Positions 8,546-16,952 of a DNA stretch of 64,000 nucleotides are shown piece by piece. Below the pieces are notes generated by a model, which saw only the letters and a list, made by a program, of their open reading frames with translations, was not told the origin of the DNA and did not search any database. This DNA comes from Tannerellaceae bacterium (GTDB lineage: Bacteria; Bacteroidota; Bacteroidia; Bacteroidales; Tannerellaceae). The stretch covers positions 9,290-73,289 of the forward strand of contig JAITGL010000043.1 in the NCBI GenBank assembly GCA_031280645.1. The letters are read 5' to 3'. The translations under genes and the position numbers were made by a program. Position 1 is the stretch's first letter; the number at the start of each line of letters is the position of its first letter.

Positions 8546-9745
8546 TCAGTTGTTATAGTCGGGATACAGCAAATATTTTGAACGGATAGCCCTGTAAGCA
8601 TCCAGCTCCGCCTGCCACGCCAGCCTGATCTCATCCTCCGTGAGGCCCGCCTGGATATAGCGCCGGAGGTTGCTCTCGCCCGCTAAAAGGTCGAACCAGT
8701 TGGGGCGGGCAAAAAACGACGACCGGCGGCCCGACCGCTCGTAAAAGTCGATCACATAGCGGAGCGTTAAGCCGCCCTCGAAAGGAAGCTCGCGAAGGTC
8801 GACCCCGTAGCAGGTGCGATCTTTATGAACCGGATTGGTATCCATGTTCTCGATCGGACGGGGAGTAAACGTATAATCGCCGTAGGCCGGATTGGGAAAA
8901 CCTATCTGCTGGAAAGGATAGTAAGTGCCGCGCCCGATGCTCATGTTAGTGCCCTCAAACCACCCCAGCGAAGCGTAAAGACGCACCGACAAGTCGTTAG
9001 GCAAATTGGGCGACGGCTTAACGGGCAGGAAATAAGGGTCGCCATGCTTCCAGTTCCTGATCTTCACCACCTGAAGCCGGCAAGTATCCGGAGCGCAGTC
9101 GAGCCAGCCCTCGCCGTTTATCATGCAGGCCAGCTCGCCCACCGTCAGCCCGTGGAGAACCGGGATCGGGTCGAGACCCACAAACGACTCGAAGCCCTTT
9201 TTACGAACCGGCCCGTCAACAAAATCGTTGGGATTGGGGCGGTCGAGCGCGATAAACTCCTTGTTGCCGGCTGCGCAGGCCTCCATTACGTAGTGCATCG
9301 TACTTATATAAGTAAAGAAGCGCACGCCCACGTCCTGGATGTCGAACACCACCGCGTCGACGTCGTCGAGCTGATCTGCCTGCGGCTTGCGGTTCCGGCC
9401 GTAAAGCGACAGCACCGGAAGCCCCGTGCGAACGTCGCGGCTGTTGCTAACCGTTGCCCCCGCCTCCTCCATGCCCCTGAAGCCATGCTCGGGAGCAAAC
9501 ACCTTCCTGACGTCTACCCCCCGGCTCAGCAGCGTATCGAGCAAATGAACCCGCGGTTGCTTGTCGAGTATCGACGTTTGGTTAACCACCAGCGCAACCC
9601 GCTTGCCGGCCAGCAATTCGATAACGGCGTCGACCTGCTCGGCTCCGGTAACAACAGCAGGCTTACGCTGCGCGGCGAGATGTAAAGCCGTCAGTATAAA
9701 TACGTATGCGGCCCAGATAATGGGTCTTACGCTCTTTGTTTTCAT
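8546..9745 (-). CDS. namZ: Exo-beta-N-acetylmuramidase NamZ-like (DUF1343)
   Basis: A DUF1343 protein, the NamZ family that removes terminal MurNAc from peptidoglycan fragments. Recognisable blocks are LVVNQTSIL, FAPEHGFRG (with the conserved Glu-His), SLYGRNRKP, VFDIQDVGVRFFTYISTM, LDRPNP and PNLPND. I chose the ATG at 9743-9745, which gives a signal peptide (MKTKSVRPIIWAAYVFILTA) and a ~25-nt leader from the -7 box at 9777-9784. An alternative ATG at 9760 would leave about 10 nt, and frames further upstream cross the promoter. Role: periplasmic muropeptide recycling. Confidence 0.88.
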   Translation of the reverse strand: MKTKSVRPIIWAAYVFILTALHLAAQRKPAVVTGAEQVDAVIELLAGKRVALVVNQTSILDKQPRVHLLDTLLSRGVDVRKVFAPEHGFRGMEEAGATVSNSRDVRTGLPVLSLYGRNRKPQADQLDDVDAVVFDIQDVGVRFFTYISTMHYVMEACAAGNKEFIALDRPNPNDFVDGPVRKKGFESFVGLDPIPVLHGLTVGELACMINGEGWLDCAPDTCRLQVVKIRNWKHGDPYFLPVKPSPNLPNDLSVRLYASLGWFEGTNMSIGRGTYYPFQQIGFPNPAYGDYTFTPRPIENMDTNPVHKDRTCYGVDLRELPFEGGLTLRYVIDFYERSGRRSSFFARPNWFDLLAGESNLRRYIQAGLTEDEIRLAWQAELDAYRAIRSKYLLYPDYNN

Positions 9746-9776
9746 ATAAAAAGTATTCATGAATTTTTTTGTTCTG

Positions 9777-9784
9777 CAAATGTA
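9777..9784 (-). promoter_or_regulatory. Putative -7 box for namZ
   Basis: On the minus strand this reads TACATTTG, a match to TAnnTTTG. It sets the mRNA start near 9770 and so decides the namZ start codon. Confidence 0.5.
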
Positions 9785-9905
9785 ACCGAATCTTTTATAT
9801 GTGTCGCCAGCCTTGCGCCGGCGAAGCCTTGCGTCGCCCGTATATACGCTCCGCAGGCCGGGGCAAGCGTCAGACCCCCGTTCGCCTTTCAGCCCGGCCT
9901 CAACC

Positions 9906-10192
9906 GACAATTCCTTCCCGAAATTTCCGTGGAGCTTTTGTCAGATGACAATTCCTTCCCGAAAATTCCGGGACACTTTTGTCAAATGACAATTCCTTCC
10001 CGAAAATTCCGTGGAGCTTTTGTCAGATGACAATTCCTACCTGAAAAATCCGTGAAGTTCTCCAAAGCCAAGATTCCTTCCCGGGATTTCCGCGAAGCTT
10101 TCCGAGGTCTAAGATTCCTTCCCGGGATTTCCGGCGAGCTTTCCGAGGTTAACGCTTCCCTTTTGGGGGCTTGCCTGAAGTTTAAGAAAACG
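9906..10192. repeat. Phased array E: seven 41-bp units, TTGTCAnnTGACAA then CGGAAATTCCG type
   Basis: Units start at 9906, 9947, 9988, 10029, 10070, 10111 and 10152, exactly 41 bp apart with no indel. Each contains ATTCCTTCCCG followed by a variant of GAAATTCCG. At the junctions between units 1-4 the sequence is TTGTCA, two bases, TGACAA: a 14-bp inverted repeat. Units 5-6 lose this and instead carry AAGCTTTCCGAGG, which makes them nearly identical to the array at 36686. The last unit is decayed. It lies between the rsmD 3' end and namZ. The rest of 9785-10273 holds nothing else I recognise. Confidence 0.95.
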
Positions 10193-10273
10193 CCGGTTGG
10201 GCGGCGTGGTAGGGCGGGGGGCTTGTCGCGCCGTGGGCGTTTTTGGCTGCCGCGGGTGGGGCAGGCTTGGTTC

Positions 10274-10819
10274 TTAATCGTTTATCCCCTCAAAAAAACT
10301 GAAGTTAACGGAGCCGTATACTCGCTGCTGCACGAATTCCGGAATGGCCGTGAAGCTGTGGGCCGACGAATGTTCCATTATAAAGAGGCCGCCTTTTTTC
10401 AGCAGGCCTTTGCGCAGGGCGAGGATGGGCACGGCGGCAAGGTTTACCATGGCGTAGGGCGGGTCGGCAAAGATGAGGTCGAAGGGCGCGCGACTCCATG
10501 TGCGCATAAAGCGGAAGGCGTCGGCGGTTACGAGGTTGAAGCCGGTTGCGGATAGCTCGGATGCTACCTTGGCGATAAATACGGAGCGCCGGCGGTTGTT
10601 TTCTACGGCTGTTACGCAGGCGCATCCGCGCGACAGGAGCTCGAAGGATATGCTGCCGGTTCCGGCGAAAAGGTCGAGGGCTTGGGCGCCGTCGAGGTCG
10701 ATAATGTTTGCCAGCACGTTGAACAGGTTTTCCTTGGCAAAGTCGGTGGTGGGGCGGGCGTTGAAGTTTGGGGGTATTGCGAACCGGCGCCGGCCGTAAA
10801 TTCCGCTGATTATTCGCAT
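10274..10819 (-). CDS. rsmD: 16S rRNA (guanine(966)-N(2))-methyltransferase
   Basis: A 181-residue SAM-dependent RNA methyltransferase. MRIISGIYGRR start, RPTTDFAKENLFNVL, ALDLFAGTGSISFELLSRG (SAM-binding motif I), then FDLIFADPPYA, where DPPY is the catalytic motif of N2-guanine methyltransferases. The length is normal for RsmD. Its start overlaps the end of the DUF3822 gene by 10 nt, a gene order found in other Bacteroidales. Confidence 0.93.
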   Translation of the reverse strand: MRIISGIYGRRRFAIPPNFNARPTTDFAKENLFNVLANIIDLDGAQALDLFAGTGSISFELLSRGCACVTAVENNRRRSVFIAKVASELSATGFNLVTADAFRFMRTWSRAPFDLIFADPPYAMVNLAAVPILALRKGLLKKGGLFIMEHSSAHSFTAIPEFVQQRVYGSVNFSFFEGIND

Positions 10820-11634
10820 ACCGACATAAGTATCAGGTCGATGGGGGCTTGCAGTATTTCGCCTCCGATATAATAGGCCTTGGCGGGGATTTCAACGTTG
10901 TCTACGTGCTTTATAAAGGAGTGGATGGGCTGCATGGCTCGCCCGGTTACGGCTGCGTCGCCCGATATCGAAAGCTTGTCGGTTAGCTGATTCATGCCTA
11001 CTTGCTTCCATACGTAGCACAGGTAGTAGAGGAAGTCGCTGGGCTGGTTGCAGGTAAATGTGTTGGCAAAGAGCAGGCGGTTGTCGTTAAAGCAGCAAAT
11101 GTCGACCATCGAGCGCCTTACTGTGGCAAACATATGCGAATGCCGCTCGCTTCGGCATTGTTTTTTCAGCATGATGAGCTGGGATGTCATGTGGTGGATA
11201 AAGACGGGGTTGGTGAGCGACCGGGAGCAGAAGTCGTAAACGTCGTCGTTTATGGCGAAAATGAGCTCGGCTTGCTCGTCGTCGAGGGTGTTGGACAGGC
11301 ATCGCTTTTCGGGGGCGGAGAAGTTATAGTCGAGGAGGTCGCTCCGCTTGCGGTCGATTATATATTGGTTGGGCGCGAGGGTGTATTGTCCGGTTACGCA
11401 TAGAACTTTGGTGCGTTTGTAGTTCCATACCAGGCAGTCGTTTGAGAAGAATAGTTCTTTGATGGATTGCTTGTATGGGATTGCCTGGTCGAACTCCACG
11501 TCGCGAAAGAAGAAGCTTTGGGCTTCTTCGGGGTTGTAGGCGGAAAAAGAAAATCCATCCGGCCGTAGCCGGATGGACATTATATACTTCTCGGAGTTGT
11601 TCACATTTAACGTATCAGGTATACTGATCGTCAT
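10810..11634 (-). CDS. DUF3822 family protein
   Basis: A 274-residue soluble protein of the Bacteroidota DUF3822 family, which appears to have a duplicated actin/RNase H-like fold. Features seen: MSIRLRPDGFSFSAYN, then IPYKQSIKELFFSNDCLVWNYKR and NDNRLLFANTFTCNQPSDFLYYLCYVWKQ, positions about 20-30, 52-75 and 178-206. It overlaps rsmD, as in many relatives; the reason for that linkage is unknown. No signal peptide or metal motif. Function is not established. Confidence 0.8.
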   Translation of the reverse strand: MTISIPDTLNVNNSEKYIMSIRLRPDGFSFSAYNPEEAQSFFFRDVEFDQAIPYKQSIKELFFSNDCLVWNYKRTKVLCVTGQYTLAPNQYIIDRKRSDLLDYNFSAPEKRCLSNTLDDEQAELIFAINDDVYDFCSRSLTNPVFIHHMTSQLIMLKKQCRSERHSHMFATVRRSMVDICCFNDNRLLFANTFTCNQPSDFLYYLCYVWKQVGMNQLTDKLSISGDAAVTGRAMQPIHSFIKHVDNVEIPAKAYYIGGEILQAPIDLILMSVCE

Positions 11635-11657
11635 GATATTTTCTTGTGTGTGTGGGT

Positions 11658-12308
11658 TTAGAGGTTTTCCCAGTTACCGGCGTTGTTGTTGATTTCTTCG
11701 AGCGATCCTACTCGCAGTCCGGGGTATTTCTTCAGCGTTAGGGCCACGGCGTCGAGGTTAACTACGAGCTGCTTGTTCAGGCCTCGCAGGTAGTCGTCGT
11801 ACAGTACCGAGGCTTCAAATACTTTAACCACGTATCCCGAAGGGGAGGTTATGGTTGCGGTATCCATTTTAAATTCGAGGGGCGATCCGTCGGGCTTGGA
11901 GGCTAAGGGTACGTACCGTAGCTGGTTGGCGTCGTACGCGGGGCCGAAGAGGGTGTCTTTGGCAATTACCCAAAATGTGTCGCGCTTGATAAAGCCTTGT
12001 TTTATTGCTTCGAGCTCGGTCATGCCTGCTTCGAGCTGTTCGTCGGTGAGCACTCCTTCTTTCATTATGAAGGGGAGCTTTTCGTTGTTCAGAAATTCGG
12101 CAAGGCGGTCGAAAGTTGCGGCATGCTCTTTATGAATATTCTTATATTCAATTTGAGCCCTACGGATGTCGATAAGGCGGGCGATGATTCCCGATTCTCG
12201 TTTTGTTTTCTCGTTATCGAACGTAATCGGCACGAGGAGGCTTGCATAACACATGTAGCCAAGCAGTAAAACTGCGCATAAAAGGATGATTCTAATTGTA
12301 ATCTTCAT
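11658..12308 (-). CDS. Conserved hypothetical membrane-anchored protein
   Basis: A 216-residue protein with one N-terminal hydrophobic helix (MKITIRIILLCAVLLLGYM) and a soluble domain containing ESGIIARLIDIRRAQIEYK, which resembles the start of pseudopilin-like or periplasmic proteins, followed by charged segments. I did not recognise a named family with certainty. The ATG at 12308 is preferred over one at 12344 because the -7 box at 12342-12349 overlaps the latter. It lies 23 nt upstream of the DUF3822 and rsmD genes and likely leads that operon. It is divergent from the helicase gene. Confidence 0.6.
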   Translation of the reverse strand: MKITIRIILLCAVLLLGYMCYASLLVPITFDNEKTKRESGIIARLIDIRRAQIEYKNIHKEHAATFDRLAEFLNNEKLPFIMKEGVLTDEQLEAGMTELEAIKQGFIKRDTFWVIAKDTLFGPAYDANQLRYVPLASKPDGSPLEFKMDTATITSPSGYVVKVFEASVLYDDYLRGLNKQLVVNLDAVALTLKKYPGLRVGSLEEINNNAGNWENL

Positions 12309-12341
12309 GGTTCTATAATGATTTTTAAATTGTTTGCTCGG

Positions 12342-12349
12342 CAAATTTA
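12342..12349 (-). promoter_or_regulatory. Putative -7 box for the hypothetical-DUF3822-rsmD operon
   Basis: Minus strand TAAATTTG matches TAnnTTTG and lies 33 nt before the ATG at 12308. Confidence 0.45.
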
Positions 12350-12401
12350 AAAAAGAATCTTTAATGTCCTATCTTTATCGAAAAAAATAGCGCTTTCTCC
12401 T

Positions 12402-13814
12402 ATGAGTATTCAATCTTTAACAGATAGCATCTTGCTCCGCTTCCCCCATGTTCCTACCGCCGATCAAACGGCTGCCATCGGCGCTTTGGCGGCTTATGTA
12501 TCCTCCGGCGGCGATTCGGTTTTTCTTCTGAAGGGGTATGCCGGCACGGGTAAAACAACTCTTGTGGCCGCATTGGTCAAGGCGCTGGCCGCGGCAGGCC
12601 GTCGCACGGCGCTGCTTGCGCCTACAGGGAGGGCGGCCAAGGTTTTCTCGCTCTACGCAGGATGCAAGGCCTGGACTATCCACCGGAGAATCTACCGCCA
12701 AAAAGCTTTTTCGGGCGAGCCGTCGGGCTTCCTTCTCGCCCCCAACACCAACCGGCATACTATATTTATTGTAGACGAGGCTTCGATGATTGCCGATCGT
12801 GAAACCGGCAGCGGCAGCGTTTTCGGCTCCGGTCGCCTGCTCGAAGATTTAATCGGCTTTGTATATTCGGCCGAAGGATGCCGGCTTATACTGATGGGCG
12901 ACGAAGCTCAGCTTCCTCCCGTAGGCCTTGCCGAAAGTCCTGCCCTGCAACGCGAAACCCTGCGCGCCGCATATATGCTTGAAACCGTAGAGGCCACGCT
13001 CACCCAGGTGGTACGCCAAGACGAGCGCTCCGATATACTGCTCAACGCAACCGCCCTCCGCCGTGCAATACATTCGGGATCCACATCGCTGATGCCGGCC
13101 ATAGCCGTATCGAAAGGAGGTAACATGAAAGTGATCCGCGGCGGCGAGCTTATCGAGGAGCTATCCTCGGCTTATGCTCGCGACGGCGTTGACGACAGCA
13201 TCGTAATTGTGCGGTCAAACCGCCGGGCGCAGCTTTACAACAACGGCATCCGCAGTCGAATCCTTTGCCTCGAAGAAGAAATCTCGGCGGGCGACAGGCT
13301 AATGGTATCGCGCAACAATTACGTGCAGCCGGCCGGTATTCCCGGAATGGACTTCCTGGCCAACGGTGAAACCGTTTGCGTAAAGCGCGTAAGGCGCACC
13401 TACGAGATGTACGGCTTCTGTTTTGCCGACCTTCTCGTTGGCCTCCCCGACTACGAGGCCGAGGCTGAAATAAAAGTAATTGTCGACGCCCTTCGCTCGG
13501 AATCGCCCGCCCTTACCCGCGATGAAAGCGACCGCCTTTTCCAAGCCGTGTGGAGCGACCTTGCCGACGTTCGGACCAAAACCGAAAAGCTCAAGCGACT
13601 AAAATCCGATCTGTACTTCAACGCCGTACAGGTTAAATACGCCTACGCCGTTACCTGCCACAAAGCTCAGGGCGGACAGTGGCGAAACGTTTTCATCGAC
13701 GTTGGCCGCCTCGCTCCAGATATGATCGACCGCGAGTTTTATCGCTGGCTCTACACGGCAGTTACCCGCGCCGAGCATCGCCTCTACTGGGTTAATCCTT
13801 TCTTTGAAAGCTAA
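12402..13814 (+). CDS. RecD-like ATP-dependent DNA helicase (AAA family)
   Basis: A 470-residue superfamily 1 helicase. Walker A is GYAGTGKTTL (~residue 45), followed by LLAPTGRAAKVFS (motif Ia), FIVDEASMI (Walker B), LMGDEAQLPPVG (motif III), and near the C-terminus YAVTCHKAQGGQWRNVFID, which matches the UvrD-like C-terminal 2B domain of RecD2-type helicases. It lacks the RecB/RecC partners and the long N-terminal region of RecD2, so it is a short stand-alone form common in Bacteroidales. Role: DNA repair or recombination in the cytosol. Confidence 0.9.
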   Translation: MSIQSLTDSILLRFPHVPTADQTAAIGALAAYVSSGGDSVFLLKGYAGTGKTTLVAALVKALAAAGRRTALLAPTGRAAKVFSLYAGCKAWTIHRRIYRQKAFSGEPSGFLLAPNTNRHTIFIVDEASMIADRETGSGSVFGSGRLLEDLIGFVYSAEGCRLILMGDEAQLPPVGLAESPALQRETLRAAYMLETVEATLTQVVRQDERSDILLNATALRRAIHSGSTSLMPAIAVSKGGNMKVIRGGELIEELSSAYARDGVDDSIVIVRSNRRAQLYNNGIRSRILCLEEEISAGDRLMVSRNNYVQPAGIPGMDFLANGETVCVKRVRRTYEMYGFCFADLLVGLPDYEAEAEIKVIVDALRSESPALTRDESDRLFQAVWSDLADVRTKTEKLKRLKSDLYFNAVQVKYAYAVTCHKAQGGQWRNVFIDVGRLAPDMIDREFYRWLYTAVTRAEHRLYWVNPFFES

Positions 13815-13875
13815 AGCAAAGGGCGGCGCAAGCCTAAAAGTCGCATTTTTACAATAAGCGCTACATGCCGGTTCC

Positions 13876-13883
13876 TATCTTTG
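13876..13883 (+). promoter_or_regulatory. Putative -7 box for the 13.9-14.35 kb RNA locus
   Basis: TATCTTTG matches TAnnTTTG. A transcript starting near 13888 would run 470 nt to the hairpin terminator at 14313-14358 and has no long gene in it. The -33 region is only T-rich. Confidence 0.45.
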
Positions 13884-13908
13884 CACCCATTAATACAAAC
13901 ACAGTGTA

Positions 13909-14049
13909 ATGAGATTCAACCCACATTTTTTGAAAATGAAGACAAACATATATCCCCTCCTTTTGCAGATTGCCTGCAAGCGCTCCTTAAACCGGGCGCT
14001 TGCCCGCAATCGAGGTAAACGCCGAAACGAAGTTCAATTTCCGAGTTGA
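13909..14049 (+). CDS. Small ORF of 46 codons in the RNA locus, doubtful
   Basis: ATG at 13909 encodes MRFNPHFLKMKTNIYPLLLQ and then a basic, arginine-rich tail. The MKTNIYPLLLQIAC portion looks like the start of a Bacteroidota signal peptide, followed by sequence unlike any protein. It may be a leader peptide, the remnant of a decayed secreted-protein gene, or chance. It overlaps the first RNA hairpin. Confidence 0.2.
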   Translation: MRFNPHFLKMKTNIYPLLLQIACKRSLNRALARNRGKRRNEVQFPS

Positions 14050-14312
14050 ACGCTTGATGTAGAATACGTAATATTAAAGTAGATATGAATAAGCGAATAT
14101 GTATTGATAGCAAACCTGGGGTGCAGTACATCCTCCCGATGCAAACGAACACTCAATATATCTTCCCACACAAGGGCGGATTGCTGCATCCCCGGGTTAA
14201 ACATATTGATTGCTCTCTTTTATAAACCTTAAATCTTAACTTTTTGATCAATGTTTACACGACCATAACGTAATATCCAAATTCTCGTTTTATTTTCAAT
14301 CCTTTATTATGA

Positions 14313-14358
14313 AGGGCTGTCGGGCCGCGATTTGGTTCGGCAGCCTTATTTTCTTTTT
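14313..14358 (+). terminator. Intrinsic terminator (+ strand)
   Basis: GGCTGTCG (14315-14322) pairs with CGGCAGCC (14338-14345), followed by TTATTTTCTTTTT. There is no comparable T-run in the other direction, so it ends a plus-strand transcript, which supports a transcription unit in 13.88-14.35 kb. Confidence 0.7.
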
Positions 14359-14378
14359 AGAGATTAATTCAACCCCCG

Positions 14379-15371
14379 TTAGTTAATCCACTCCGTAGGC
14401 GTCACTCCCTCAATTTGCTTGAACACACGGTTGAACGTAGATTGGTTTTTAAATCCGGAGGATGTGTAGATATATTCGAGGGTATAGTTTGCGCCCGTCT
14501 GGCGGATCATCTCTTTAGCGTTTCGCACGCGATAGCGATTCACATAAGCCGAAAAATTCAGTCCGGTTTGCATGCTGATTGCCTTTGAGGCGTACACGGT
14601 GTTGCTGCCGATATATTGGGCAAGCTGAGTGATGGTAAATCCGGGGTCGAGGTAAGGATGCGCTTCGTTAAAGTACTCTTCGATATCGGCAAAGATCTGG
14701 CCGTATTTTGACGAATCTTTTATTTCGTTGGCCGAGAGTCCCGCCTCGTACGCCCAACTGATCCGCACTTCCGCAATCCGGTGGATGTAGTACAGGATGA
14801 TAAAAATCACGATCGACGCCGCAACGGTAGGCTGAACCATAGCGATACGCGTGCTCAGCCTCAAATTGACGTGCCGGGCGGAAAGCGAGTACCAGCCCTG
14901 CAACTGTTCGTGAAAAAATGGCTTTAAATAATTGGTGGCCATCATGAGCATGATGATAAGGAAAATTGCCGAGCATAAAAAAATAATTATCCGGCCCGGC
15001 CTTAAGTCGGGGTAAAGCACGATGCAGGCCATCGGCGCGGCTGCAATCCATAAATAGTTGCCCGTGGTGCCGAATATGTGCGACACAACGGCAAGCGGCG
15101 CAATTATAATTACCGATGCAATAATCAGGATGGTGATAAACGATTTCATTTGTGCAAAAGGCACTTTAACCGAAACTATCATGCCCACAACGTACGAGAG
15201 GCAAAGAAGTCCAAGGAAATATCCCACGGGCATCATTGTAAAAAGGTTCCACATGAGCACAATTGCGATCACCGTGTTTATCATTATTAAAAACACGCAG
15301 ATAATTAAACAGCGTTTTTGCAAAGATTCAACATTTGCATTGTCTACCGAAAGTGCGATTGGTTGGTTCAT
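14379..15371 (-). CDS. Membrane-bound AraC family transcriptional regulator
   Basis: A 330-residue protein with about six hydrophobic segments in residues 20-215 and a C-terminal AraC-type double helix-turn-helix (~230-330): FTITQLAQYIGSNTVYASKAI, then YRVRNAKEMIRQTG, YIYTSSGFKNQSTFNRVFKQ and GVTPTEWIN, all hallmarks of HTH_18. The regulator is thus tethered to the inner membrane, and its membrane domain may sense a lipid or a small molecule. It stands alone, with a -7 box at 15446-15453. Target genes are unknown; no SusCD-like genes are nearby. Confidence 0.85.
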   Translation of the reverse strand: MNQPIALSVDNANVESLQKRCLIICVFLIMINTVIAIVLMWNLFTMMPVGYFLGLLCLSYVVGMIVSVKVPFAQMKSFITILIIASVIIIAPLAVVSHIFGTTGNYLWIAAAPMACIVLYPDLRPGRIIIFLCSAIFLIIMLMMATNYLKPFFHEQLQGWYSLSARHVNLRLSTRIAMVQPTVAASIVIFIILYYIHRIAEVRISWAYEAGLSANEIKDSSKYGQIFADIEEYFNEAHPYLDPGFTITQLAQYIGSNTVYASKAISMQTGLNFSAYVNRYRVRNAKEMIRQTGANYTLEYIYTSSGFKNQSTFNRVFKQIEGVTPTEWIN

Positions 15372-15445
15372 CTTGGTATTTGTGTTTAGCAGAAAAATAT
15401 TTTAAGTATAAATTGTATTGAATTGGATAAGCGTCATTAGCGGGC

Positions 15446-15453
15446 CAAAGATA
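15446..15453 (-). promoter_or_regulatory. Putative -7 box for the membrane AraC gene
   Basis: Minus strand TATCTTTG, a match to TAnnTTTG, giving a leader of about 65-70 nt. A second copy lies at 15511-15518. Confidence 0.4.
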
Positions 15454-15713
15454 AGCCTTATTACTTGAAAAATAGCTTCGCCTCAACGCAGCAAAATCTT
15501 TTTTTCCGATCAAAGATATATAGGGCCGGCAGTTGAAATTATTTATACCGGAATCCAGGATCTTTTCCGGGCCGATTCGGAATTATTATCCAATCAGCCC
15601 GGTGAAAATACATTTCCTATTATCCGTTAGCCAAGCTTAGCGCAGCTATCAGCCCTTTCACAATTTCGTCCGACGCATCGAACGGATATTGATTTGGAGC
15701 GGTTTATTTTTTT

Positions 15714-15827
15714 ATGCTGAAGGAACACTATGGCGAGGTTGAGAGGAGGCTGATGGCATTGCGCAATCCGGGGGCAGCGTATTATTGTACAAAGCCGATC
15801 TTCCCGAAAACCTATAAGCGGAAATAA
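15714..15827 (+). pseudogene. Short ORF of 37 codons, possible gene remnant
   Basis: ATG at 15714 encodes a protein-like chain (MLKEHYGEVERRLMALRNPG, ending KPIFPKTYKRK) that stops just before the kdsB promoter. The frame is closed by a stop 33 nt upstream. The composition looks like the C-terminus of a real protein rather than random sequence, so it may be the last piece of a decayed gene. The rest of 15454-15888 shows no gene. Confidence 0.25.
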
Positions 15828-15831
15828 TTAA

Positions 15832-15839
15832 TAACTTTG
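15832..15839 (+). promoter_or_regulatory. Putative -7 box for kdsB
   Basis: TAACTTTG matches TAnnTTTG, about 50 nt before the kdsB ATG. Confidence 0.5.
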
Positions 15840-15888
15840 TCCGACAAGGAAACAGATTTGAAAATCAATAATAACCGAGAAAATTCAT

Positions 15889-16635
15889 ATGGAAAAAAGA
15901 TTTATAGGTATAATACCTGCGAGATATGCCTCCACCCGTTTCCCCGGAAAACCTTTGGCTGATTTGGGGGGCAAGCCCATGATCCAACATGTTTACGAAC
16001 GCGCCCGTGCTGTACTTGAGCGCGTTTACGTTGCAACCGACAACGAGCGCATCGTTGCTGCGGTGGCCTCATTCGGCGGTAAAGCCGTTATGACTTCGGC
16101 CAGGCATTTGAGCGGAACTGATCGTTGCTGCGAGGCGTATCTGAAAATTGGTCGGGGTTTTAATGTTGTGATCAATATTCAGGGCGACGAGCCTTTTGTG
16201 CGTGTTGAGCATATTGAGTTGCTAAAGGCTTGCTTTGCCGATCCGGGCGTTCAGATTGCTACATTGATAAAGCCTGTTTTGTCGAAAGATGATTCGGCTA
16301 TTGCATTTTCGTCGAATACGCCCAAGGTGGTGATTAACAAATATCGCGAGGCGATGTTTTTCAGCCGTTCCATTATTCCGTATTATCGTGGAAAGCCGCA
16401 TCCCGAGTGGCTCGACGCGCATACGTACTATCGTCATATCGGGCTTTACGCCTATCGTGCCGATGTGTTAACCGAGATAACCCGTCTGCCTCCTTCTCCG
16501 CTCGAGCTTGCCGAGAGTTTGGAGCAATTGAGGTGGCTTGAGAATGGGTATAAAATTAAGGTGGGGATTACTGATGTTGATTCAATCGGGATTGATACTC
16601 CAGAAGATTTGGCTCGCGCCAGGCGTTATCTTTGA
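15889..16635 (+). CDS. kdsB: 3-deoxy-manno-octulosonate cytidylyltransferase
   Basis: Cytosolic enzyme that activates Kdo as CMP-Kdo for lipid A-core assembly, so the cell makes Kdo-containing lipopolysaccharide. The 248-residue protein has all family motifs: IGIIPARYASTRFPGKPL (CTP-binding loop), VATDNERI, VINIQGDEPFV, YYRHIGLYAYRADVL and ESLEQLRWLENGYKI. It is monocistronic and faces rpoC, with a two-way terminator between. Confidence 0.97.
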   Translation: MEKRFIGIIPARYASTRFPGKPLADLGGKPMIQHVYERARAVLERVYVATDNERIVAAVASFGGKAVMTSARHLSGTDRCCEAYLKIGRGFNVVINIQGDEPFVRVEHIELLKACFADPGVQIATLIKPVLSKDDSAIAFSSNTPKVVINKYREAMFFSRSIIPYYRGKPHPEWLDAHTYYRHIGLYAYRADVLTEITRLPPSPLELAESLEQLRWLENGYKIKVGITDVDSIGIDTPEDLARARRYL

Positions 16636-16881
16636 GGAAAAGTGTAGCGGGAGAGAGGAAGGATAAGAGAGGAAATGATCGGAAAGAACAAAATAAAAAC
16701 GGCTACCTTCGCAAGCGGCCGCTTTCTTTGTTTTTAATTCTCAATTCTTTAGACCAATGTAAAATACTAATTCTTATTATTAACATATCTCCAATCTATT
16801 TGTTAGATAGATTGTGAATGCAAAGGTAGAAACATAATTCAGATCTCCAAATGTTTTCAAAAAAATAATTGTATTGCAAAT

Positions 16882-16923
16882 AAAAAAAGCTCCTGCCGGT
16901 TGTTTTCTGGTAGGAGCTTTTTT
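16882..16923. terminator. Bidirectional terminator between kdsB and rpoC
   Basis: GCTCCTGCC (16889-16897) pairs with GGTAGGAGC (16909-16917), with an A-run on one side and a T-run on the other, so it can end both convergent transcripts. The remainder of 16636-16952 shows no gene. Confidence 0.85.
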
Positions 16924-16952
16924 ATTGAAGAGTCAATTAAAAAAAGGTTGCT

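Larger units (their letters stand above)
13888..14358 (+). ncRNA. Candidate structured non-coding RNA (possibly 6S-like)
   Basis: A promoter-like box, a terminator and strong internal pairing, but no long gene. Hairpin one pairs CAAGCGC with GCGCTTG around 13975-14003. A rod-like element spans 14096-14207: AATATGT (14096-14102) pairs with ACATATT (14201-14207); AACCTGGGGTGCAG (14113-14126) pairs with 14184-14198 apart from one bulged T; CATCCTCCC (14129-14137) pairs with most of GGGCGGATTG (14174-14183). A long rod with an asymmetric internal loop is the general shape of 6S RNA, but I cannot confirm homology. A 46-codon ORF (13909-14049) lies in the 5' half. Confidence 0.4.

Noticed and set aside
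9746..9910. N-terminal extension of NamZ by 55 residues
   Set aside because: It crosses the -7 box and has an atypical arginine-rich composition before the signal peptide.
13916..14152. 78-codon minus-strand ORF in the structured RNA locus
   Set aside because: No homology pattern, and it lies opposite the hairpins that explain the sequence better.
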